Numbered from the stretch's first letter, positions 18,507-27,574 are shown. The stretch: 64,000 nucleotides of DNA from Catenulispora acidiphila DSM 44928 (GCF_000024025.1 NC_013131.1:7192001-7256000); one strand, 5' to 3'. Made by a program: numbers and translations. The notes: a model not told the origin generated them from the letters alone.

Positions 18507-18717
18507 CCGACCAGTAGTACTCGTCCGTCACACAGACGTCAAGCATCGCTGCGGAGAGCTATCGAACATTCGGCCTTACCAGGCTTTTGCGACCTTCGGC
18601 ACCGGCAGGAGCCGGGGCGCGCACCGCCGCCGCGGCCGCCCCGCGGACGGGAAGATCGTCTTTCGCAGGCTCTTGACGTCCCCGCACGGACGTCTTACGG
18701 TGCCCACGTCCAAGAAA

Positions 18718-18739
18718 GTAAAGTTTCCTAACAATCCAC
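18718..18739 (+). promoter_or_regulatory. Putative operator copy 2 (GTTTCCTAACAATCC)
   Basis: GTTTCCTAACAATCC at 18723-18737, preceded by AAAGTAAA, differs from copy 1 by one base in 15. Together the two resemble a TTAGGAAAG-TTTCCTAAC type dyad. It is 115 bases before the sqdB start, a plausible promoter-proximal position. The rest of the 18320-18852 gap shows no gene. Confidence 0.55.
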
Positions 18740-18852
18740 CCCCTCGGGTCCGGCGGACACCCCGCCCGGCGCCGGGACGAACGACCGCACGGCGAGCGCC
18801 TCGCGTTCCTCGGCGGACTCCCACCGTTCGATCACAAGGAGTGGATACGACC

Positions 18853-20058
18853 ATGGATGTTCTCGTTCTCGGCGGAGACGGATTCTGCGGCTGGCCGACC
18901 GCACTGCACCTGTCCGACCGCGGCCACGACGTCACCGTCGTGGACAACCTCAGCCGGCGCGCCATCGACCTCGAGCTCGAAGTCGACTCGCTCACCCCGA
19001 TCCGCCCGATCGGCGAGCGGATCCGCGCCTGGAAGGCGGTCTCGGGCCGCGACATCGGCTTCGTCCGCCTGGACCTGGCGACCGAGTACGAGCGCCTGAC
19101 CGCGGTGCTGGCCGAGCTGCGCCCGCAGGCGATCGTGCACTTCGCCGAGCAGCGGGCGGCGCCGTACTCGATGCGCTCGCCGCAGGCCAAGTGCTACACC
19201 GTCGACAACAACGTGCGCGCCACCCACAACCTGCTCACCGCGCTGGTCACCACCGGCCTGGACGCGGCGGTGGTGCACCTGGGGACGATGGGCGTCTACG
19301 GCTACGGCTGGTCGGGATCCGCGCCGATCCCGGAGGGCTACCTGACCGTCAAGGTACCGACCCCCGACGGGGACATCCCGCGGGAGATCCTGCACCCGGC
19401 GAACCCCGGCTCGGTGTACCACCTGACCAAGACGCTGGACCAGCTGATGTTCGCCTTCTACGCCAAGAACGACCAGCTGCGCATCACCGATCTGCACCAG
19501 GGGATCGTCTGGGGGACGCAGACCCCGCAGACGATCCGCGACGAGCGGCTGGTCAACCGGTTCGACTACGACGGCGACTACGGCACGGTCCTGAACCGCT
19601 TCCTGATGCAGGCCGCGATCGGGCATCCGCTGACCGTGCACGGCAGCGGCGGGCAGACCCGCGCCTTCATCCACATCCGGGACACCGTGCGCTGTATCGA
19701 GCTGGCGATCCAGAACCCGCCGACCGGCGCCCAGCCGCGGGTGTTCAACCAGGTCACCGAGACCTACCGCGTGTCCGATCTGGCGAAGCTGGTCAGCGAG
19801 ATGACCGGGGTCGAGGTCGCGCATCTGCCCAACCCGCGGCAGGAGGCCGACCGCAACGAGCTGAACGTGTGCAACGACCAGTTCCTGGCGCTGGGTCTAC
19901 AGCCCACGACGCTGTCCGAGGGTCTGCTCGAGGAGTGCACCGACATCGCGGCGCGGTACCGGCACCGCGTGGACCCGAGCAAGATCGTCGCCCGCTCGGT
20001 GTGGCGGGCCGGGATGCCCACGTCGGAGGACTTGATGCCCGAGCCTGCGGACCGCTGA
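18853..20058 (+). CDS. sqdB: UDP-sulfoquinovose synthase (SQD1/SqdB family)
   Basis: A 401-residue extended SDR enzyme that converts UDP-glucose and sulfite to UDP-sulfoquinovose with bound NAD. The glycine motif is VLVLGGDGFCGWPTA (about residues 4-18), followed by VVDNLSRR, HFAEQRAAPYSM, TMGVYGYG, the YxxxK pair in YHLTKTLDQ, and HQGIVWGTQT, a run characteristic of SQD1 rather than general epimerases. The ATG at 18853 has AAGGAG 12 bases upstream; the frame is open for 60 codons before it but that part lies in the regulatory region. UDP-sulfoquinovose normally serves sulfolipid synthesis. Here no SqdX/SQD2-type glycosyltransferase follows; instead an HlyD-like protein and a processive glycosyltransferase do. 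Confidence 0.93.
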   Translation: MDVLVLGGDGFCGWPTALHLSDRGHDVTVVDNLSRRAIDLELEVDSLTPIRPIGERIRAWKAVSGRDIGFVRLDLATEYERLTAVLAELRPQAIVHFAEQRAAPYSMRSPQAKCYTVDNNVRATHNLLTALVTTGLDAAVVHLGTMGVYGYGWSGSAPIPEGYLTVKVPTPDGDIPREILHPANPGSVYHLTKTLDQLMFAFYAKNDQLRITDLHQGIVWGTQTPQTIRDERLVNRFDYDGDYGTVLNRFLMQAAIGHPLTVHGSGGQTRAFIHIRDTVRCIELAIQNPPTGAQPRVFNQVTETYRVSDLAKLVSEMTGVEVAHLPNPRQEADRNELNVCNDQFLALGLQPTTLSEGLLEECTDIAARYRHRVDPSKIVARSVWRAGMPTSEDLMPEPADR

Positions 20059-20134
20059 GGCAGACCGCTGAGGCAGCCCGCTGAGGCAGGGCACAGACAC
20101 AGACCGCCGCCGGGAGCTACACAGGGGACGAGAA

Positions 20135-21700
20135 ATGGTTGCCAGAGAACGGGTCCGCGGGATGAACGCGGCCTTCACCACCGGCGAGGCCGGCGTCGGC
20201 GAGATGCGGCCGGCCAAACCCCCGCTGCGGCCCAAGCAGCTGATCGCGGCGGTCGTGGCCGTCGCGGTCGGCGGCACCGCCGCCGTGGTCACCTACAAGG
20301 TGATGGCCGACCCGGCGCCGACCATCACCGGCCAGGTCACACCCGCGCACGCCTACTACCTGAACTTCGGGGACAACGGCACGCTGAGCGCCTTGAACGT
20401 GGCACCCGGCCAGCAGGTCAAGGCCGGGCAGCTGCTCGCCACCGAGGACACCGCGGTGGACCAGTCGGACCTGCGGGCGGCGCAGGCGCAGGTGAGCGCC
20501 GCCGACGCCGCGCTGACCGCCGCCGAGCATCCGCAGACCAGCACCGCCGCGCAGAACCAGCTCCAGGTCACCACGACCAAGGCGCAGGCGGCCGTCACCA
20601 GCGCGCAGAGTGCGCTGACGCTGGCTCAGGGCAAGGCGAAGAGCAGCGTCGACATGCAGGCCGCCGTCGTCGCGAGTCGGCAGCGGATGTTGAACGACGA
20701 CCAGGCGCGTTACGCGCAAACCTGCACCGGGGCGGCGCGACCGGCAGTCGCGCCCGCCGCGCTGCTGGTCGGGCCCACCGGCTCGCCGTCGGAAACGGAT
20801 CCCACGCCGACGCCGACGCCGACGTCCACTCCGAAAGCCACACCCCCACCGACGTCCACGCATTCTTCCCCACCGTCCCCGAAGTCGACGCCTCCGGCTC
20901 GGCTGACGCCGTCGAAACCGCCGTCGAAACCGTCGACGGCGCCGACCGACCCCGCGTCGCTGTGTCAGAACCTTGAGACGCAGATCGCGAAGGACGCCGA
21001 CGCGGTGTCGGAGGCGAACGCGCAGCTCACCGCCACCCAATCCGCCGCGTCGGACGAGCAGCAGCGCGCCGCCGATCAAGTGACTCAGGCCCAGGCTTTG
21101 CTGCAGACGGTCCAGAACCAGCCGAACCCGGGATCCGTCCCGGACGCGGCGACCATCGCACAAGCCAAGTCGAACCTCGCCACCGCGCAAGCCCTGGTCG
21201 CCAAGGACCAGCAGGCGCTGGCCACCGCCTCGATCGTCGCGCCGGCCGACGGTGTGGTCGCCGACACCGCCGGCGCGGTCGGCGACCGCGTGGACCCCGC
21301 CGGGATCCACCTCTACGGCGGGCCCGCCGGGCAGACCGACACGTCGGGCAATCAGCAGCAGGGCTTCCAGCTGTTCGCCGGACAGCCCACGGCGAACGGC
21401 AACGGGAACAACGCCGGCACCCAGCCGGGCGGCTACGTCCCGCTCATCACGCTGTACTCCGAACCCATGACCGTGACGGCGCAGGTCCCCGAGGCGCAGA
21501 TCGGCCAGGTCCACGCCGGGCAGCCGGTGACGTTGTCCGTGGTCGCGGTCAATCAGAACCTGCACGGCACCGTCGACAAGGTCCTGCTCGACCCCGCGCG
21601 CGTGCCCGGCGCCGTCTACTACGACGTCGTGATCTCGATGGCCGCCACTCCGCCGGGCGTGCTGTGCGGCATGACCGTGAACGTCGCGCTGTCCTCGTGA
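20135..21700 (+). CDS. HlyD-like membrane adaptor protein
   Basis: A 521-residue protein with a ~35-residue cytoplasmic tail, one membrane helix (KQLIAAVVAVAVGGTAAVVTY, about residues 28-48) and a large external part. It has biotinyl-lipoyl-like half motifs: ALNVAPGQQVKAGQLLATED near residue 95 and IVAPADGVVADTAGAVGDRV near residue 375. These flank a long Ala/Gln-rich coiled coil that is interrupted by a Pro/Thr/Ser/Lys linker (about residues 220-270). This is the membrane-fusion-protein layout of HlyD/EmrA adaptors, which in Gram-positives often pair with transporters or polysaccharide synthases. No ABC or RND pump is adjacent; the next gene is a membrane glycosyltransferase, suggesting a role in glycan export. 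Confidence 0.8.
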   Translation: MVARERVRGMNAAFTTGEAGVGEMRPAKPPLRPKQLIAAVVAVAVGGTAAVVTYKVMADPAPTITGQVTPAHAYYLNFGDNGTLSALNVAPGQQVKAGQLLATEDTAVDQSDLRAAQAQVSAADAALTAAEHPQTSTAAQNQLQVTTTKAQAAVTSAQSALTLAQGKAKSSVDMQAAVVASRQRMLNDDQARYAQTCTGAARPAVAPAALLVGPTGSPSETDPTPTPTPTSTPKATPPPTSTHSSPPSPKSTPPARLTPSKPPSKPSTAPTDPASLCQNLETQIAKDADAVSEANAQLTATQSAASDEQQRAADQVTQAQALLQTVQNQPNPGSVPDAATIAQAKSNLATAQALVAKDQQALATASIVAPADGVVADTAGAVGDRVDPAGIHLYGGPAGQTDTSGNQQQGFQLFAGQPTANGNGNNAGTQPGGYVPLITLYSEPMTVTAQVPEAQIGQVHAGQPVTLSVVAVNQNLHGTVDKVLLDPARVPGAVYYDVVISMAATPPGVLCGMTVNVALSS

Positions 21701-21758
21701 ACCGCCGAACCGGTTCCTGCGCCGGAGAAGGGATGAGTTCGCAGCTCATGACGCACAC

Positions 21759-23735
21759 ATGACGCACCCGACCGGTCTGGTGCTGGTGGGCTTGGACATC
21801 ACGGTCCTGATAGCCCTCACCCTGCAGCCGCTCGGCCGGCACTTCGACGACTCCGACCAGGGGGCGGACGCCGTGGTCCGCCTCCCGCCCTTCCGCCGCC
21901 CCTCGGTGCCCAGGGTGGTGGTGTTCCTCGCTCTGATCACGGCCGCGAACCTGGTCATCGTGGCGATGCGGCCCTCGCCGTTCGTCCAGGTGTACCGGTC
22001 GCTGGTCGCGCGCATGGTGGACTCGGTGGTCCACGATCCGGGGTTCAGCACGTATTACGCGGCCAAGCTGGTGCCTCTGGTACCGACCACCGTGCTCGCC
22101 TTCATGGTGATCGCGGCGATCGTCCTGCCGGCCACGCCGGGCCGGCGCTTGATGATCGCCGCGCACGGTGTGCTGTTCCTGGCCGTCTCGGTTGTGACCA
22201 GCACGATGCTGGCGCTGGTCGCCTATGCGGTGAACTCCCCGACTTTCGGTCCGCTTCCGCTGATCGACCTGGTGTTGCAGGAGTCGGTCGCCTTCTTCGT
22301 CGTCTTTCGCTTCGCGTTCACCAGTTTCCAGTTCCCGAGGGTGACGCAGGTTCCTGCGACGAAGCCGGGCCGCCGGTGGGAGACGTTCCTGCTGCTCATG
22401 TGCCTGGTCGCGGCGCTGTGCATGATGGGCAGCTTGGCGGTCGTGCTGATCGCGCGGGCCGGCGCCGAGTTGTTCGTCGCGTTCCTGGTGATCCGCGCGC
22501 TGCGAGCCGGGGTCATGGACTGCATCTATGTCCTGCTCGGCTTGGTGCGGATGGCAGGTCCCGGGTCGCCGCGCCCGGACGAACGGCGGCCGCCGCTGGA
22601 GGTCATCATTCCGGCGTTCAACGAGGCGGTGGTGATCGAGCGGACGCTGCGGTCGATCGACCGGGCGGCTCGCGCGTACGGCGGTCCGGTGCGGGTGATC
22701 CTGTGCGACGACGGGTCGATGGACGACACGCGCGCGCTCGCCGAAGCCACCATCGCAGAGTTCGGATACGCGACCGGGGAGGTGATCCAGGGGCGGCACG
22801 CCGGTAAGTCGGTCGCGCTCAACCTCGCGCTGGCCGAGTGCGAGGCGGACTACGTCTACCGGATCGACGCGGACTGCGCGCTGGACGCGAACGCCTTCGT
22901 GTACTCGGTGCCGCACTTCCTGAAGCATCCAGATGTGGGGCTGGTCGGGGCGTTCGTGCTGCCCAAGGAGCCCTACACCACCTGGATCGACCGGATGCGC
23001 GCACTGGAGATGATCTTCAGCTTCGGCTTCGCGCGGGTGATGCTGGCCGAGGTCGACGCCGTGCCGTGCGTGCCGGGCACGTTCTGTGCGTTCCGCCGGC
23101 TGCCGGCGCTGGCCATCGGCGGGTTCGTGCACGGGACGCTGGGCGAGGACGTGTTCTTCACGTGCTCGATGGCACGGCTGGGCTACCGGGCTGCCATCGA
23201 TCCGCGCGTGATCTCCTACGAGGACGTGCCGACCACGGTCCGCCAGCTGCGGGTGCAGCGGTTCCGGTGGTGCAAGGGCGGGATCATGAGCTTCGCGGCG
23301 TATACGCCGTTCGGCTGCGGCGCTCCTGGTCCGCGGAACTGGTTCAAGATGCCGCTCGGCGCGGGCAAAGGGCTGCTCAAGCCGTTCAGCTCGGCGATGT
23401 TCCTGCTGACGATCGAGTTGTCGATCCTGGATCCGACGGTACGTCACAACGTTCTGCGATTCGTTCTGCTGCTGCTGGCGAGTCAGATCACTTCGATCGT
23501 GCCGCGGCTGATCGTCATGGGGTACTACCGGCGGCTGCGGCTGCTGCCGTGGATGGTGCTCTGGATTCCGTTCTCGTTCCTCAAGAGGTTCTTCATGATC
23601 GAGGCGTTCCTGTCCTTCGGGATGCGGCCGGTCAAGCCTCCGTTGCGAGTGCGGTCGCGGTTTCCGACGTGGTCGTCGGTGTTCCGAGCCCGTCCGGCCT
23701 CGGCGCTCGATCCGGCGGGAGGTGCGGCCGAATGA
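21759..23735 (+). CDS. Processive membrane glycosyltransferase, GT2 family
   Basis: A 658-residue protein. About 270 N-terminal residues carry multiple membrane helices. The GT2 catalytic domain follows from ~280: VIIPAFNEAVVIERTL, DDGSMDD (UDP-binding Asp), RIDADCALD (DxD metal site), LGEDVFF (catalytic ED), and QRFRWCKGG (the Q-x-x-R-W acceptor/processivity motif). Three more hydrophobic segments lie at the C-terminus. This resembles cellulose, hyaluronan and chitin synthases, which polymerise and translocate a chain. With sqdB upstream, UDP-sulfoquinovose or a mixed donor set is the inferred substrate. The ATG overlaps nothing upstream; its stop overlaps the start of the next gene (ATGA). 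Confidence 0.87.
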   Translation: MTHPTGLVLVGLDITVLIALTLQPLGRHFDDSDQGADAVVRLPPFRRPSVPRVVVFLALITAANLVIVAMRPSPFVQVYRSLVARMVDSVVHDPGFSTYYAAKLVPLVPTTVLAFMVIAAIVLPATPGRRLMIAAHGVLFLAVSVVTSTMLALVAYAVNSPTFGPLPLIDLVLQESVAFFVVFRFAFTSFQFPRVTQVPATKPGRRWETFLLLMCLVAALCMMGSLAVVLIARAGAELFVAFLVIRALRAGVMDCIYVLLGLVRMAGPGSPRPDERRPPLEVIIPAFNEAVVIERTLRSIDRAARAYGGPVRVILCDDGSMDDTRALAEATIAEFGYATGEVIQGRHAGKSVALNLALAECEADYVYRIDADCALDANAFVYSVPHFLKHPDVGLVGAFVLPKEPYTTWIDRMRALEMIFSFGFARVMLAEVDAVPCVPGTFCAFRRLPALAIGGFVHGTLGEDVFFTCSMARLGYRAAIDPRVISYEDVPTTVRQLRVQRFRWCKGGIMSFAAYTPFGCGAPGPRNWFKMPLGAGKGLLKPFSSAMFLLTIELSILDPTVRHNVLRFVLLLLASQITSIVPRLIVMGYYRRLRLLPWMVLWIPFSFLKRFFMIEAFLSFGMRPVKPPLRVRSRFPTWSSVFRARPASALDPAGGAAE

Positions 23736-24649
23736 GGTCGGTTGTCGCGGCGGCGGTCTTATCCGGCTTGCTCGCCCTCGCCGGATGTTCCTCTGGCGCG
23801 CACGCGGCGCATCAGAGGGCTGCTAGGGCTGCTACTCCGGATTCCATTGGCGCGAGCCGGCCCAGCTGGATTCTGACCAAGGTGGCGCTGAACGCCCTAG
23901 CTTCGAATCCGAATGTGCGAGCGCGCCTGTCGGGTGCGCAGATCTTCGAGATTCTTAGCGGAGCGGAACGACCTGCGACGGCGTTGCCGGTCGTGCCCAC
24001 GATGTCGTTCAAGAGTTTCGCGACGCTCCAGGACACGCTGAGCCGAGGTTCGCTCCCGCCGGACATCCGTGCGGTCATCTACGACGCGGAGCACTGGTCG
24101 CAGACGCCGTCCAAGGAGCAGCGTGATCCGGCGAGTTTCTATCAGCGGGCTGCCGATCTCGTCCATGCGCACGGTCTGATCTTCATCGCGACGCCGGCTA
24201 TGGACCTGGTGAACGCCGATGGCGGGAAGGCGGCGGATCCCGCTGCGGCGTTCGTGGATCGTCACATCGGCTCCGATGCGGCTCGGGACGCCGATGTGGT
24301 CGACATCCAGGCGCAGAGCCTGGAACGTGACGCCGCCAAGTACGGCGGTTTCGTCGAGCAGGTCACCAGTCAGATCCGGGCGGTCAATCCGAAGGCGGTC
24401 GTGGTCGCCGGGCTGTCGACCAATCCGCCGGGAACCGGGATCACGCCCGAGATGCTGGTCGCCGCGATGTTGGCGACCGGGGACCGGACGACGGGGTTCT
24501 GGATGAACGTCCCGGGCAAGGGCGACGACTGCCCGACCTGCAACCAGCCGCGACCCGACATCGCGGTCGCAGCACTCGAAGACGGCCGCCTCGCCCGGCT
24601 GCCGCGCGTCTTCGGATCCGTCAACGCACTGCCGAATCCCCCTTCCTGA
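23732..24649 (+). CDS. Lipoprotein, paralogue of the following secreted protein
   Basis: A 305-residue protein starting MRSVVAAAVLSGLLALAGCSSG; the lipobox LAGC predicts a lipid-anchored surface protein. It is translationally coupled to the glycosyltransferase gene (ATGA). The body has RAVIYDAEHWSQTP, IFIATPAMDLVN, VVDIQAQSLERD, AVVVAGLSTNPPG and TGFWMNVPG, which recur in the same order in the next protein. Alternating beta-strand-like and helix segments with conserved Asp/Glu after strands suggest a TIM barrel. I do not recognise the family; a glycan hydrolase or transglycosylase acting on the glycosyltransferase product is the inference. Confidence 0.7.
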   Translation: MRSVVAAAVLSGLLALAGCSSGAHAAHQRAARAATPDSIGASRPSWILTKVALNALASNPNVRARLSGAQIFEILSGAERPATALPVVPTMSFKSFATLQDTLSRGSLPPDIRAVIYDAEHWSQTPSKEQRDPASFYQRAADLVHAHGLIFIATPAMDLVNADGGKAADPAAAFVDRHIGSDAARDADVVDIQAQSLERDAAKYGGFVEQVTSQIRAVNPKAVVVAGLSTNPPGTGITPEMLVAAMLATGDRTTGFWMNVPGKGDDCPTCNQPRPDIAVAALEDGRLARLPRVFGSVNALPNPPS

Positions 24650-24670
24650 CCCCACGCAGAAAGGCACAGC

Positions 24671-25627
24671 ATGTCTGTCACTCGTCGACAGTTCATCACG
24701 ACGGGCGGTGCGGCGGCCGGCATCGCCGTCACCGCGCTGACCGCCACCGCGCTCGGCGCCTCCAGCGCCACCGCGCGGAGCCGAGTACTCACCACACCGA
24801 CGTGGATGCTGGCGGGCGCCGGTTTCGCCAACCTCGCCGCCAAGTCCCTCGGCGGCGACCCGGCAGTCTGCCGCCGCGCCTTCAACACCGGGCGCACCTG
24901 GTTCATCACCACGTACACCGGCGACACGACCATCCCGTCGCCGGTCCCCGCCGGGTACACCGGAGTCGCGGTCCTGAAGTTCAAGTGCTACCAGGACGGC
25001 TCGACAGGGCTCGTCGATGCCCTGGCCGCAGGGCTGCCCTCGTGGGTTACGGCGGTGCAATACGACGCCGAGTCGTGGGCCCAGACACCGGACCTGGAGC
25101 AGGGCGCCTGGCTCCTCAACCCCCACACGCAGACCAGCTACGCACAGCTGTTCTGCGCGACGGCTCACAGCCACGGCCTGAAGGTCGTTCTCACCCCCGG
25201 CAACGACCTGTGCAACAACTCACCGAACCCGGCCTACCCCCAGAGAAAGCCGCAATATCCAGTGACATCCAAGGACGCGGGACAGAACTACAACGCCTTC
25301 ATCCGCCACAACATGGCCGCCGCGGCCCAGTACCTCCAGCCCGGGGACATCTTCGAATACCAAGCCCAGCAACTCGAACTCGACACCGAGGCCTACACCA
25401 CCGTCACCACGAAGGTGGCCGAGCAGGTCGAAGCAGCCAACCCGGCAACCCTCTTCCTCGCCGGCCTGGGCCGCAGCAAACCCCCCTCCGACGGCGCCAA
25501 CTGCGCCGACCTCGCCGCCGCCGCGACCGGCGTCGCCGACACCGCGGCCGGCTTCTGGCTGAACGTCGGCGCGTACAGCAGCCAGGTCAGGCCGATGATC
25601 TGCGCGCTGCGGAAGTTGGGGTACTGA
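24671..25627 (+). CDS. Secreted protein (Tat-like signal), paralogue of the preceding lipoprotein
   Basis: A 318-residue protein whose N-terminus MSVTRRQFITTGGAAAGIAVTALT contains a twin-arginine motif (TRRQFIT) and hydrophobic region. It shares with the upstream lipoprotein TAVQYDAESWAQTP, VVLTPGNDLC, FEYQAQQLELDTEAY, LFLAGLGRSKPP and AGFWLNVGAYSS. Extra cysteines (VCRRAF, FKCYQD, LFCATA, NDLCNN, GANCADL, MICAL) could form disulfides. AGGCACAGC precedes the start, 21 bases after the previous stop. Probably a folded extracellular enzyme on the same glycan; function not recognised. Confidence 0.7.
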   Translation: MSVTRRQFITTGGAAAGIAVTALTATALGASSATARSRVLTTPTWMLAGAGFANLAAKSLGGDPAVCRRAFNTGRTWFITTYTGDTTIPSPVPAGYTGVAVLKFKCYQDGSTGLVDALAAGLPSWVTAVQYDAESWAQTPDLEQGAWLLNPHTQTSYAQLFCATAHSHGLKVVLTPGNDLCNNSPNPAYPQRKPQYPVTSKDAGQNYNAFIRHNMAAAAQYLQPGDIFEYQAQQLELDTEAYTTVTTKVAEQVEAANPATLFLAGLGRSKPPSDGANCADLAAAATGVADTAAGFWLNVGAYSSQVRPMICALRKLGY

Positions 25628-25731
25628 GGTGGGGTTCTGCGACGGGGCGCGATGTCCGGCGCTCGACCGGACTGCGCCACGCGACCGGACCGCGCCCCAC
25701 ACAAGCGCCGAAGCGTTATCTTTCGACGCCT

Positions 25732-26442
25732 CTACTGGTCGCCGGCCTTGATCCCGGTCCAGTGCTGCTCCATCGCGCCCGGGCCGCCGGTCCCGTTCTG
25801 GAACGAGGTCCAGATGCGCCCGTTGGCGAAGAAGCCGGCGGGGGACGTCGCACCGACGAGCTTGCCGTAGGCGGTCTCATCGGCGGTGTGGAAGGCGGTG
25901 TCAGGCTTGAAGAGCACGAAGTCCGGCAGGACGGTTCCCTCTCCCATCGGGGCCTTCTCGATCAGAGACGTGAGCTGGTCCAGGACGCCGGGCTTCGCCC
26001 AGATGGCGGCCTGCTGCTTCGCGTCGCAGTCCTTGGTGCACAGGCGGGCCAGGGACGCCGTGTCCTTCTCGCGCGCCGCTTCATCGACCAGGGCCATCAG
26101 GTTGAGCACCTTGGGGTCGGTGGCTTGGGGGACCTTTTGCTGCTGGTTCTCGGTCTGCACGCGGGCCACCCAGGCCGGGTCGGCGGTCGGCATGTGCTTG
26201 ACCGTGATGTCGCCGGTTCCGAAGGCGGCGAGCAGGCCGGCGATCGTGGCCGTGCCCTGCGACGCGGTCGAGGAGGCAGTGGCCGTCGCCGTGGTGCTCG
26301 GGGCGGCGGCGCCGCCGGTCGCGGATGTCGACGGCGCTCCGGTCGCGGACTTTCCCGTGGACGTGCTGCTGCTGCTGCATGCGGCAAGGCCGCCGACCAG
26401 TGCCGTGACCGCGACGATCTCGACGAAACGCACCCGCGCCAT
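25732..26442 (-). CDS. Lipoprotein of unknown function
   Basis: A 236-residue protein with signal peptide MARVRFVEIVAVTALVGGLAAC, lipobox GLAAC, then about 55 residues of Ser/Thr/Ala/Gly linker, typical of actinobacterial lipoproteins that need reach across the wall. The folded part (from ~75) includes DPAWVARVQTENQQQ, LCTKDCDAKQQAAIW with a likely disulfide, and PAGFFANGRIWTSFQNGTGGPGAMEQHW. I recognise no enzyme or transporter family. It is monocistronic, convergent with the previous operon and 196 bases from the next gene. Confidence 0.65.
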   Translation of the reverse strand: MARVRFVEIVAVTALVGGLAACSSSSTSTGKSATGAPSTSATGGAAAPSTTATATASSTASQGTATIAGLLAAFGTGDITVKHMPTADPAWVARVQTENQQQKVPQATDPKVLNLMALVDEAAREKDTASLARLCTKDCDAKQQAAIWAKPGVLDQLTSLIEKAPMGEGTVLPDFVLFKPDTAFHTADETAYGKLVGATSPAGFFANGRIWTSFQNGTGGPGAMEQHWTGIKAGDQ

Positions 26443-26566
26443 GATGTTCCCCTTGAATGGATTGTGCTCTCACTGGTCATGACGGGTGAGAACACGTCCG
26501 GTTGCCGCCGCGGAGATCACGGATCGATAACCCCGATCCTGCGGCGTCATCGTGTCCTGAGACGTG

Positions 26567-26622
26567 CGCGAGCCCGGTACCAGACAGCTGCCGGATGCCA
26601 GCCGCCCGGTGCCGGGCTCGCG
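26567..26622 (-). terminator. Hairpin terminator of the ECF-linked operon
   Basis: Inverted repeat CGCGAGCCCGGTACC (26567-26581) and GGTGCCGGGCTCGCG (26608-26622), 14 of 15 paired, 26-base loop, located 17 bases beyond the stop of the minus-strand membrane protein gene. No T-tract follows, so termination is inferred from position and stability. Confidence 0.55.
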
Positions 26623-26638
26623 CAGGAGCCGGCCGGGC

Positions 26639-27532
26639 TCAGCGCTTGGTGTACGGCGGGGGCGTGGGGGTCACGCCGGGGAAGGGGGTGCCGAGCGGGA
26701 TGTTGGTGATCGGCGGGGTTCGCGCTTTGTCCGGCGAGCTGGACGACGGGGGCGGGCCGCTCATCGGGCCGCTGTAGGAGGAGGCGACGTCTTTGCCGGT
26801 GGCGTCGAAGACGTCGACCTGGATGGATTTCATCGGTGGCTGGCCTGGCGGCTCCAGGTAGTACAGACCGCACCAGCCGTGCGTTCCGTTCACCTTGACC
26901 ACTGTGGCTGCGTGCTGCGTGCCGTTGATGGTCACGGTCGCCGCTGCGACGTCGGCGTCGCCGACGTAGAACCCGCCTTGGAGGCGGTCGCCGGCGCCGA
27001 TGGAGACAAAGTCCGAGCCCCAGGTGTTGGAGCCGTTGTACTGCGTCGTCAGGCCGCCCTCGTACTCCCACCAGGACATGGAGTCCTTGGTGAAGTTGAC
27101 GTAAATGCCCTTCTCCAGGCGGAGGGTGCCGGGGTTGACCTGCTTGACGATCGGTGTGGTCGTCAGCTTCGTGCCGGCTTCGGTCGTGGTCGTGGTCGAC
27201 GGCGGGGTCGAAGGGCTCGAGGGGGTCGAGGTCGGCGCTGTCGGCTTGGCGGGCGGTGTCCGGGAGGGCGCCGAGGTCGGTGCCGGGTGGGTGGTGGTCG
27301 GGCCGGTGCCGGTGCCCTGCGAGATCGTCGCTGTGCCGGTCGGTGTCAGCCGCACCACGGCGCCGGCGACGGCGAGCACGGCGACGGCGCTCACCGCGCC
27401 GGCGGCGTAGCGGGTCCGGCGCTTGCGGCGCCTTCCTTCGGCGGCGGCGGCGGCGACCAGGTCGCCCAGGGGCGGGCGCCCCGCTGCCAGTTCCGCGGCG
27501 ATGCGATCGCGGATCGCGTCTTCCGGAGTCAT
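26639..27532 (-). CDS. Single-pass membrane protein encoded with an ECF sigma factor
   Basis: A 297-residue protein. The N-terminal ~45 residues (MTPEDAIRDRIAAELAAGRPPLGDLVAAAAAEGRRRKRR) are cytoplasmic and are followed by one helix (YAAGAVSAVAVLAVAGAVV), a ~70-residue Pro/Thr/Ser linker and an external beta-rich domain with WGSDFVSIGAGDRLQGGFYVGDADV and HGWCGLYYLEPPG. It lies 42 bases downstream of a SigE-type sigma gene in the same orientation, the usual place for a membrane partner of such factors. It lacks the HxxxCxxC zinc motif of ZAS anti-sigma factors, so an anti-sigma role is only possible, not shown. Confidence 0.65.
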   Translation of the reverse strand: MTPEDAIRDRIAAELAAGRPPLGDLVAAAAAEGRRRKRRTRYAAGAVSAVAVLAVAGAVVRLTPTGTATISQGTGTGPTTTHPAPTSAPSRTPPAKPTAPTSTPSSPSTPPSTTTTTEAGTKLTTTPIVKQVNPGTLRLEKGIYVNFTKDSMSWWEYEGGLTTQYNGSNTWGSDFVSIGAGDRLQGGFYVGDADVAAATVTINGTQHAATVVKVNGTHGWCGLYYLEPPGQPPMKSIQVDVFDATGKDVASSYSGPMSGPPPSSSSPDKARTPPITNIPLGTPFPGVTPTPPPYTKR

Positions 27533-27574
27533 GATCCTCGTTCCCTGAGGTGGTTTCAGTCCCGTGAAGTGGTC

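Noticed and set aside
18320-18600. SAM or cobalamin riboswitch before cysDN
   Set aside because: The leader has strong hairpins but I could not find the conserved cores of known sulfur-related riboswitches.
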